The notes beneath the pieces were generated by a model. The model worked only from the letters and a program-made list of their open reading frames with translations, ran no database searches and had not been told where the DNA came from. Of a stretch of DNA of 5,181 nucleotides, positions 1-5,181 are shown one piece after another. Positions within the stretch are counted from its first letter, which is position 1; every line of letters starts with the position of its first letter. The translations under genes and the position numbers were made by a program. Source of the stretch: Euryarchaeota archaeon UBA501 (lineage in GTDB: Archaea > Thermoplasmatota > Poseidoniia > Poseidoniales > Thalassarchaeaceae); contig DAVT01000076.1 of assembly GCA_002505685.1 (NCBI GenBank), positions 1-5,181 on the forward strand, given 5' to 3'.

Positions 1-189
1 GATAAGGAAACTGGAAAGAGCAAAGGTTTCGCCTTTGTGACATTCAAGTCATACAAAAAGGGTGAAGCGGCCATTGAGGCACTCAAAGGGACCAAAATGG
101 ACGGACGGAAACTGACCATTCAAGAATCAAAACCAAAGGGTGGCGGTCGCCAAAATAATCGGGGTAAAGGGCGCAGAGATCGCCGCTGA
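1..189 (+). CDS. RRM-domain RNA-binding protein, C-terminal part (5' truncated)
   Basis: The reading frame is open from the first base and ends at TGA 187-189, giving the last 62 residues of a protein whose start lies outside the window. Residues 9-16 read KGFAFVTF, a textbook RNP1 motif on the third strand of an RNA recognition motif; its aromatic residues stack on single-stranded RNA bases. The next segment (EAAIEALKGTKMDGRKLTI) matches the second helix and last strand of the fold. A short basic tail follows, rich in Gly, Arg, Lys and Asn and ending KGRRDRR, as in small glycine-rich RRM proteins of cyanobacteria and other bacteria and in plant/animal RNA-binding proteins. It presumably binds RNA in the cytoplasm, perhaps as a chaperone; the target cannot be inferred. 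The missing part should hold RNP2 and the first helix. The next gene begins within about 20 bases, suggesting a shared transcript. Confidence 0.9.
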   Translation, partial: DKETGKSKGFAFVTFKSYKKGEAAIEALKGTKMDGRKLTIQESKPKGGGRQNNRGKGRRDRR

Positions 190-194
190 GGTGG
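188..194 (+). promoter_or_regulatory. Shine-Dalgarno-like site before the radical SAM gene
   Basis: GAGGTGG lies over the stop codon of the RRM gene and is complementary to the usual 16S rRNA 3' end (core CACCTC). It is 4 bases before an in-frame CTG at 199 and 13 bases before the in-frame TTG at 208. The spacing suits CTG 199 better than TTG 208, so this site bears on the choice of start. Overlap with the upstream stop codon suggests coupled translation. Confidence 0.5.
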
Positions 195-207
195 TTTCCT
201 GGCCTGG

Positions 208-1911
208 TTGGTCATCGATGGGTATGAAGATGAGCCGGCCGCTTTCGGTGTGCCGCCATATGTCGGTTTTCATGTTCGGTATATCTGTGGAGTCTTGGAA
301 AATCGAAGCATAGATTATGATTACATTACCATTGATCAATGGAGATTGGGCAAAAGGCCTGATTTGACTGATTTAGATGGAATTGTTTTGCTCGCAGGTG
401 CAGTTGTTCCCGGGAAGTATCTTCGCGGTACACCCATCAGTTTGCGTGAAACCGACGAACTGGTCAAAACGCTACCGCAAAATGTGCCGTTCTTCGCTGG
501 TGGTTGGGCCATTCGCGGTTGGAAACAACAAGGGTGGAAACCCCTTCGAAAAGATTTGTTCCTATGTGTCCAAGATACGGATGCAACCCTCTCATGGTAT
601 CTCTCGACAGGAGAAATGAAGCACAAACGGCGGACCGATGTTGAATGGACTGCATGGGCGCAAGCTGGCGCCATTTCCCAAGCGGTTACTGAGCATCCGG
701 ATTTAGAGGGCCCCCTCACCTATGAGGTCGAAGTCTACCAAGGATGCGTTCGCTACAAGAGAGGGTGCAAATTCTGCATCGAACCAAAGAAAGGTGTGCC
801 GATATGGCGTACACCTCACGATGTGATTACCGAAGTGACGCGAGCACTGGAAAAGGGCGTCAGGCATGTTCGCTTGGGGGGAATGACCGATGTTTACACC
901 TACATGGCTGACGGGGTTGTCGAATTGGAATATCCAGTTCCAAATCCGGAACCGCTCGCCCAATTGTTGCATGGCCTGAGGGAGGATGAACGCTTGGAAA
1001 CACTGCATGTTGACAATGGAAATCCATCCATCATCGCCGAAAATATCGAACCTGCGACTGAGATTACCAAAACATTGGTCGAGACGCTATCCGATGGTTC
1101 TGTGCTTTCTTTTGGTTTAGAGTCTGCAGATCCAACTGTGCATGAGGCGAATTGGCTCAATTGCGATTCTGAACAGTTGAAAATTGCCATTCGTCATGTG
1201 AATCAGTATGGGCGTGAGCGAGGTTCGCGTGGTTTACCGAAACTGCTTCCAGGACTGAATTTTATTGCTGGGTTAAACGGGGAAACTGAAGCCACATATC
1301 AGATGAATAAAGACCTACTTCGGTCTGTTCGAAATGAGGGTTTGTGGTTGCGAAGAATCAACATTCGTCAAGTCGAAGGTGAAGGATTTCAAGAAATCCC
1401 AAGCGAACCGTTTGCTGATTTCAAATCGTGGACTAGAGATGAAATCGATGGCCCACTGTTGAAAGAATTGTTCCCTCTGGGTCAGGTGCTAACCGATGTG
1501 ACGTGGGAGGCACACGATGGGCGGATTCGATTGCCTAATCATTTGAACGAGGAACATCGCGACCCGGCCATTTATGGAAAATCCGGAATCACTTTTGGTC
1601 GACAAATTGGAGCCTATCCGATTCTAATCGGTGTACCCTACCATATTCCACTTGAAACTCAAGGAGATATCATCGTCACCGGTCACGGAAATCGTTCGAT
1701 AACCGGAATTGAAACGAACCTAAACATGCACACAATCAACCAAAGACAGTTGGTTGCCATTCCAGGAATTGGCGAGAAGTCTGCTTGGAATTTGATTTCG
1801 ACCCGGGTCAAGGAGGCTCGCAAAGAGCGACGATTTGAAAATGTACAATCTTGGTTTGATGCCACGGGGGTTGAACTTTCAGAAATGGCACGTGAAATAT
1901 TGGGGGCATAG
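208..1911 (+). CDS. Radical SAM protein with C-terminal helix-hairpin-helix (COG1031-like, function unknown)
   Basis: This 567-residue protein resembles an uncharacterised, mainly archaeal radical SAM family with a C-terminal helix-hairpin-helix. The N-terminus (IDGYEDEPAAFGVPPYVG) is the family's characteristic opening. Cysteines 180, 187 and 190 (GC-VRYKRG-CKFC) should hold the [4Fe-4S] cluster that cleaves S-adenosylmethionine; the spacing is CX6CX2C rather than the canonical CX3CX2C. After it come a TIM-barrel-like stretch with HVRLGGMTDVYTY (220-232), SFGLESAD (301-308) and PGLNFIAGLNGET (348-360), then a conserved tail, EAHDGRIRLPN (434-444) and SGITFGRQIGAYP (459-471). Residues 509-530 (INQRQLVAIPGIGEKSAWNL) form a ComEA-like helix-hairpin-helix, suggesting contact with nucleic acid. 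The substrate is unknown; tRNA or DNA modification is only a guess. TTG 208 is the conventional start. CTG 199 would add three residues, giving MAWLVIDGY, which completes the expected first strand. TAG ends at 1911, two bases before the ABC-F gene. Confidence 0.85.
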   Translation: MVIDGYEDEPAAFGVPPYVGFHVRYICGVLENRSIDYDYITIDQWRLGKRPDLTDLDGIVLLAGAVVPGKYLRGTPISLRETDELVKTLPQNVPFFAGGWAIRGWKQQGWKPLRKDLFLCVQDTDATLSWYLSTGEMKHKRRTDVEWTAWAQAGAISQAVTEHPDLEGPLTYEVEVYQGCVRYKRGCKFCIEPKKGVPIWRTPHDVITEVTRALEKGVRHVRLGGMTDVYTYMADGVVELEYPVPNPEPLAQLLHGLREDERLETLHVDNGNPSIIAENIEPATEITKTLVETLSDGSVLSFGLESADPTVHEANWLNCDSEQLKIAIRHVNQYGRERGSRGLPKLLPGLNFIAGLNGETEATYQMNKDLLRSVRNEGLWLRRINIRQVEGEGFQEIPSEPFADFKSWTRDEIDGPLLKELFPLGQVLTDVTWEAHDGRIRLPNHLNEEHRDPAIYGKSGITFGRQIGAYPILIGVPYHIPLETQGDIIVTGHGNRSITGIETNLNMHTINQRQLVAIPGIGEKSAWNLISTRVKEARKERRFENVQSWFDATGVELSEMAREILGA

Positions 1912-1913
1912 TC

Positions 1914-3560
1914 TTGGTTCGAGAATTGATTCGACTGGAAGGGGTTCATCGAGCCTTCGGAGCGGTTAATGTCCTCGATGGAATCAATTTGCGTATTGAT
2001 GAGGGGGATAGGATTGGCGTTGTTGGCCACAATGGTGCAGGGAAAACTACCCTGCTTAGAACCATTTCAGATCAAAAGCAAGATGTTGGGGACATCACAT
2101 TTGCGCCCGGGCTTCGGATTGCTTATCTTACGCAGATTCGTGACATTGACGAAAACGCAACACTTGAACAAGAATTGAACAGACGTGGGCACCAATTCAA
2201 GGAATTAGAAGATGAGATTTCTAAAATTGAAACTCAGATGGCTGACCCCTCGTTCTACGAAGGTGATTGGCAACCTGTTCTAGATCGGTATTCAGAATTG
2301 CAAGCCCTTTCAGCTCGATCTGGTGGTACGGATGTCGCAGGTCATGCCAAGAATATCCTCGATGCACTAGATTTGGGACACCACCCTCTAGATATGACCC
2401 TGTCAAAATTATCAGGAGGCGAAAGGGCAAAAGTCGCACTTGCTAGACAACTGGTAGGATTGGGAGAAATTGATGTCTTTTTCCTCGATGAACCGACCAA
2501 CCACCTCGATTTGCCAACCCTGCAGTGGTTGGAAAATTTCCTCTCAAAGTTCCAAGGGGCGCAGTTGATTGTCAGTCACGATCGATTTTTCTTGGATAGA
2601 ATTTGTACCCATATCTTGGAAATTCACGATGGGCACACGAGAGGATACGCTGGAAATTATACTGCGTATTTGCAACAAAAAGAATTGTTCTTGCAAACAT
2701 TGGCGGACAGAATCGACAAGTGTGAAAAAGAGATTAAACGCTTGACTGGAGCCCTGCAATCAATGAAAAGAGCCAACAAATATGACAAATCAATCTCGCA
2801 AAAGCACCAGATGCTATCGCGATCACAACGTGAACTCAAATGGTTGAAGAAACTCAAGCCGAAGGAAAGGCGAGGTTTGCAATTCAATTTGCAGTCGACT
2901 GAAAAATCGAGCCTCGATGTACTCGATTTCAGGCAAGCCACGCTCAAATTCGAAGGATTACAGCGACCGATATTGAATAAGGTCGAAATTGGGGTTCGGC
3001 GTGGGCAGAAAATTGGTATTGTAGGCGCCAATGGTGCTGGGAAAACTACGCTTCTAAGAATCATCAACAAAGAGATTCAACTGGATGAGGGGGTCATCGA
3101 TGTACGGCCGGGTGTTGAAATCGGTTACTTCCATCAAGATCACCGTACACTCGACTTTGATCTAACTCCTGTCGAACAAGTACAGAAACTCAAACCAAGG
3201 ATGGATTATGGTGACATCCGGGCAATGTTGGGCCAATTCCAATTTACCAAAGAAATGGTCTCAACTCCGCTCAAAAAATTGAGCGGGGGTGAGCGAGCAA
3301 GAATTGCAATGCTGAAACTACTTCTTGAAGAAAACAACATGCTTCTCTTGGATGAGCCTACCAATCATCTCGACACAGATGCTAAGGAAGCACTGGAAGA
3401 AACCCTGCAAAATTATGATGGATGTATCATGACTGTGAGTCACGATCGTTGGTTTCTGGATCAAGTATGCGATACAATTTGGGAATTGCCTGGCGATGGA
3501 ACTATCGTCGTGCACCCCGGAAATTACTCTGACTATCTTCGTCGGAAAGGCAAGGTGTGA
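1914..3560 (+). CDS. ABC-F family ATPase (ribosome-associated type, EttA/Uup/YheS-like)
   Basis: This 548-residue protein has two fused ATP-binding cassettes and no membrane segments, the architecture of the ABC-F family, whose members bind the ribosomal E site and act in translation or antibiotic protection rather than transport. Cassette 1 has Walker A GHNGAGKT (38-45), signature LSGGE (166-170), Walker B FFLDEPTNHLD (189-199, Glu193) and the SH switch (221-222). Cassette 2 has GANGAGKT (371-378), LSGGE (456-460), LLLDEPTNHLD (477-487, Glu481) and SH (509-510). All catalytic residues are intact. The charged helical linker, about residues 250-335, is the family's tRNA-facing segment. Cassette 1 has about 40 more residues between Walker A and signature than cassette 2, including a helical stretch (about 90-135), as in other ABC-Fs. 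The subgroup cannot be fixed by eye. The start is TTG 1914; TTG 1926 would give MIRLEGVHRAFG, equally good for the family, and an in-frame TGA at 1893 bars any longer version. The stop overlaps the next gene. Confidence 0.93.
   Translation: MVRELIRLEGVHRAFGAVNVLDGINLRIDEGDRIGVVGHNGAGKTTLLRTISDQKQDVGDITFAPGLRIAYLTQIRDIDENATLEQELNRRGHQFKELEDEISKIETQMADPSFYEGDWQPVLDRYSELQALSARSGGTDVAGHAKNILDALDLGHHPLDMTLSKLSGGERAKVALARQLVGLGEIDVFFLDEPTNHLDLPTLQWLENFLSKFQGAQLIVSHDRFFLDRICTHILEIHDGHTRGYAGNYTAYLQQKELFLQTLADRIDKCEKEIKRLTGALQSMKRANKYDKSISQKHQMLSRSQRELKWLKKLKPKERRGLQFNLQSTEKSSLDVLDFRQATLKFEGLQRPILNKVEIGVRRGQKIGIVGANGAGKTTLLRIINKEIQLDEGVIDVRPGVEIGYFHQDHRTLDFDLTPVEQVQKLKPRMDYGDIRAMLGQFQFTKEMVSTPLKKLSGGERARIAMLKLLLEENNMLLLDEPTNHLDTDAKEALEETLQNYDGCIMTVSHDRWFLDQVCDTIWELPGDGTIVVHPGNYSDYLRRKGKV
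3552..3557 (+). promoter_or_regulatory. Shine-Dalgarno-like site that may select the SMUG1 start
   Basis: AAGGTG, in the last codons of the ABC-F gene, lies 8 bases before an in-frame ATG at 3566, a normal spacing. It is too close to ATG 3560 and overlaps GTG 3557. Those earlier starts could instead use GGAAAGG at 3544-3550. The true glycosylase start could therefore be 3566, three codons inside the listed one. Confidence 0.35.
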
Positions 3561-4285
3561 TGGGAATGAAGGCTGTACTAGAAGCGGCGGAAACCCTGCG
3601 TGATGCCACCAATGAGTTAAGTGAAAAACTGCTCAAAGATTGCAAACAAATCGATTGGATTTACAACCCCTTGGATTATGCATGGAATCCGCACAAAGAA
3701 TGGATCCAAAGATTCGCAGGTAACGGAGCAAAGACACTACTGGTGGGAATGAATCCTGGGCATGGCATGGGGAATACCGGTGTGCCATTCGGTTGCCCTG
3801 AACAGGTGCGAGAGTTCCTATCCATTACGGGACACAAAGTCAACCAACCACCAAGGATTCATCCAAAGCGAACCGTGTATGGTCTAGAGTGCCCAAAACC
3901 TGAGGTCAGTGGTCGTAGAATCTGGTCCTCTTTGGCGGAACACTTCGGGACACCTGAAGAAGTTAGCCGGGAAATTTACATCGTCAACCATTGTCCGTTA
4001 TGGATGTTCAATGAAGCTGGACAAAACATCACTCCAGACAAATTGACTGGTAAAGCAGCGGGGGAACTCAAGACTATTTGCGACCAACACCTTCGTACAG
4101 TGGTTTCTGTAATGGGAATCGAACGCGTTATCGGAGTCGGAAGATATGCACAGAAACAGGCAGCAGCACTGTTTGATGAGATAGAAGTCGACTGGGTGCC
4201 TCATCCAAGTCCTGCGTCCCCTTTTGCCAACCGTAATGGGGGGGCTGACTGGAGAGCCGAATTCAAAGAAAAATTGGGATTGTAA
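3557..4285 (+). CDS. SMUG1-family uracil-DNA glycosylase
   Basis: This 242-residue protein matches SMUG1, the single-strand-selective monofunctional uracil-DNA glycosylase that removes uracil, 5-hydroxymethyluracil and related bases to begin base excision repair. It can be followed almost end to end against human SMUG1: YNPLDYAWNPH (36-46), motif 1 GMNPGHGMGNTGVPFG (64-79), HPKRTVYGLECPKPEVSG (102-119), VNHCPLWMF (143-151), NITP (157-160), IGVGRYA (192-198) and motif 2 HPSPASPFAN (216-225). Expected catalytic or binding residues are present: Asn66 (human Asn85), Phe78 (Phe98), Asn144 (Asn163) and His216 (His239). The wedge that animal enzymes write PSPRN is PSPAS here, so the intercalating arginine is Ala220. 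A short insertion, NGG at 227-229, is encoded over seven consecutive G (4238-4244), but the frame continues into a normal SMUG1-like end. GTG 3557 overlaps the ABC-F stop by four bases; ATG 3560 and 3566 are alternatives. The protein is soluble, with no signal peptide. Confidence 0.93.
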   Translation: MMGMKAVLEAAETLRDATNELSEKLLKDCKQIDWIYNPLDYAWNPHKEWIQRFAGNGAKTLLVGMNPGHGMGNTGVPFGCPEQVREFLSITGHKVNQPPRIHPKRTVYGLECPKPEVSGRRIWSSLAEHFGTPEEVSREIYIVNHCPLWMFNEAGQNITPDKLTGKAAGELKTICDQHLRTVVSVMGIERVIGVGRYAQKQAAALFDEIEVDWVPHPSPASPFANRNGGADWRAEFKEKLGL

Positions 4286-4339
4286 AGGCTCATTCCGTCG
4301 GGGAGAATGTTAAGAGAGGCCTTCGGCCTAAGCAATTTT
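4286..4339 (+). other. Intergenic gap, the largest in the window
   Basis: This 54-base stretch separates the glycosylase from the acyl-CoA synthetase. It holds a short hairpin (4317-4329) and an AT-rich end, AATTTT (4334-4339). I see no convincing archaeal TATA box or bacterial -35/-10 pair. The only purine-rich candidate ribosome site, GAGAGG at 4314-4319, is about 20 bases before the ATG and partly inside the hairpin. It may be a weak transcript boundary or just a spacer. Confidence 0.5.
4317..4329 (+). repeat. Short perfect inverted repeat (hairpin) before the acyl-CoA synthetase start
   Basis: AGGCC-TTC-GGCCT can form a five-base-pair, mostly G-C stem with a three-base loop. It ends 10 bases before the start ATG, and TTTT (4336-4339) follows after a six-base gap. 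It resembles a minimal intrinsic terminator or a structure in the mRNA leader, but the stem is short and the T tract is weak and detached. A chance palindrome is possible. Confidence 0.4.
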
Positions 4340-5181
4340 ATGATAACCCCACAATACCTGTTTGAAAATGCCGAAAAGTATGGCAACATGCCCGCTATGT
4401 CCACTCGAAAGGGAGAAGCACAGAGAGGCGTCCCTTGGGAATGGAACACCGATACTTGGTCTGAAGTTCTTGAAAAGACGTTGGCCATTGCTAAGTCATT
4501 GCATGCAATGGGATACGAAAAACACGACAAACTCAGTATTTATTCCTACAATCGACCCGAATGGTTCCTGCTCTATGCAGCATCCCAGATGCTCAATGGT
4601 GTCGCAGTCGGCGTATATCACACCTGCTCACCCGAAGAAGTTCAGTGGGTTGTTGGGAATTCTGAATCCAAGTTTGTGTTTGTTGGAACAAATCCACAAG
4701 GTGGCGATGATCCACAAAAGATGCCAAACACACGCATGGACAAAATCATGTCCAATCTACCATTGATTCAGAATGCGGTTGTCCTCAATGATTCAGGAAA
4801 CATGGAATCGGACCGAGCCATGTCTTGGAGTGATTTCCTAGCGGCAGGAGAAGGGGTCGATGATTCTGTCATTAGGGAGCGAATGAACGGTGTGGACCCT
4901 CACGATACCTGTGCTCTAATCTACACCTCGGGAACAACTGGAAATCCAAAAGGAGTCGAATTGACTTATGATAACTTCAGCTTCGAATTGGATTGTATCG
5001 AGCAAGTAATTCGATTCGCACCAGGCGATGCTTACGTCTCATGGCTACCATTGGCTCACGTGTTTGGTCAAGTTGCAGACAACCACCTTTGGGCGCGAGA
5101 CGCACTACACCTACACGTTGTTGACAACGCACTGCACGCGGTCGATTATGCCAAGAAGGTGCAACCAGCACTGTTCATTGG
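4340..5181 (+). CDS. Long-chain acyl-CoA synthetase (AMP-forming), N-terminal part (3' truncated)
   Basis: The frame is open from ATG 4340 to the window end, giving 280 residues plus two bases. Family members usually have about 600 residues, so a little under half is visible. The opening (ITPQYLFENAEKYGNMPAM) matches the usual start of FAA1/FadD15-type enzymes. Later come YSYNRPEWFLLYAA (68-81) and GVAVGVYHTCSPEEV (87-101), then the ATP/AMP-binding P-loop YTSGTTGNPKGVELTYDN (195-212) and SWLPLAHVFGQ (234-244), typical of long-chain ligases. The enzyme joins a fatty acid to ATP as acyl-adenylate, then transfers it to coenzyme A, in the cytosol or at the membrane face. In a heterotroph it would feed beta-oxidation or lipid remodelling. 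The later adenylate-forming motifs and the catalytic C-terminal lysine lie beyond the window. ATG 4340 fits the family's N-terminus, although no well-spaced ribosome site precedes it. It is the only gene here separated by a real gap. Confidence 0.92.
   Translation, partial: MITPQYLFENAEKYGNMPAMSTRKGEAQRGVPWEWNTDTWSEVLEKTLAIAKSLHAMGYEKHDKLSIYSYNRPEWFLLYAASQMLNGVAVGVYHTCSPEEVQWVVGNSESKFVFVGTNPQGGDDPQKMPNTRMDKIMSNLPLIQNAVVLNDSGNMESDRAMSWSDFLAAGEGVDDSVIRERMNGVDPHDTCALIYTSGTTGNPKGVELTYDNFSFELDCIEQVIRFAPGDAYVSWLPLAHVFGQVADNHLWARDALHLHVVDNALHAVDYAKKVQPALFI

Noticed and set aside
336..1190. Several minus-strand open frames of 96-127 codons opposite the radical SAM gene
   Set aside because: They are antisense to conserved family motifs, have no recognisable motif or ribosome site, and overlap one another in different frames.
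2032..3060. Near-repeat around 2034-2061 and 3031-3058 (similar DNA over both Walker A motifs)
   Set aside because: This is the expected similarity of the two ABC cassettes of one protein, not an independent repeat or mobile element.
2657..3070. 137-codon open frame on the minus strand inside the ABC-F gene
   Set aside because: It lies opposite a well-supported ABC-F coding region that includes Walker A of cassette 2, and its translation shows no recognisable domain. It is a shadow of the coding strand.
4334..4346. AT-rich AATTTTATGATAA as a TATA box
   Set aside because: It contains the start codon. A TATA box here would put the transcript start some 25 bases inside the gene, yet the encoded N-terminus from 4340 matches the family.
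4362..4766. 134-codon plus-strand open frame within the acyl-CoA synthetase region
   Set aside because: It is out of frame with the clear acyl-CoA synthetase translation starting at 4340 and shows no family features.
1..5181. CRISPR array, tRNA or rRNA gene, insertion sequence ends, attachment site
   Set aside because: Coding sequence covers almost the whole window. I saw no regularly spaced direct repeats, cloverleaf-like segment, transposase or terminal inverted repeats.

Overview
The window reads as one plus-strand cluster of five tightly packed protein-coding genes, cut at both ends. No RNA gene, mobile element, CRISPR array or minus-strand gene can be supported. The best guess for the source is a heterotrophic, probably marine, euryarchaeon, for example of the Marine Group II / Poseidoniia type. 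This rests mainly on the second gene, which belongs to a radical SAM family with a C-terminal helix-hairpin-helix that I know chiefly from archaea. Intermediate base composition, TTG/GTG starts and near-zero spacing fit but do not prove it. The other four genes (RRM protein, ABC-F ATPase, SMUG1-type uracil-DNA glycosylase, long-chain acyl-CoA synthetase) are families better known from bacteria or eukaryotes, so a bacterial host is not excluded.

Layout. Bases 1-189 hold the end of a small RRM RNA-binding protein with a basic, Arg/Gly-rich tail. A Shine-Dalgarno-like GAGGTGG overlaps its stop codon and precedes a radical SAM enzyme (about 208-1911; CTG at 199 is a possible earlier start). Two bases after its stop an ABC-F ATPase begins (1914-3560) with both ATP-binding cassettes intact. 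A SMUG1-family glycosylase (3557-4285) overlaps the ABC-F stop by four bases. A 54-base gap with a short perfect hairpin follows, then the N-terminal 280 residues of an AMP-forming long-chain acyl-CoA synthetase run off the end (4340-5181).

The first four genes are so close that they probably share a transcript. Their apparent themes are RNA binding, an uncharacterised radical SAM reaction, ribosome-associated ATPase activity and base excision repair, with no single evident pathway. The acyl-CoA synthetase, which activates fatty acids for catabolism or lipid metabolism, is set off by the only sizeable gap and may be a separate unit. The most noteworthy points are the unusual spacing of the radical SAM cysteines, a SMUG1 enzyme without the arginine of the animal wedge motif, and the grouping of bacterial/eukaryotic-type families beside an archaeal-type gene. 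I do not see a clearly new defence or mobile system here.
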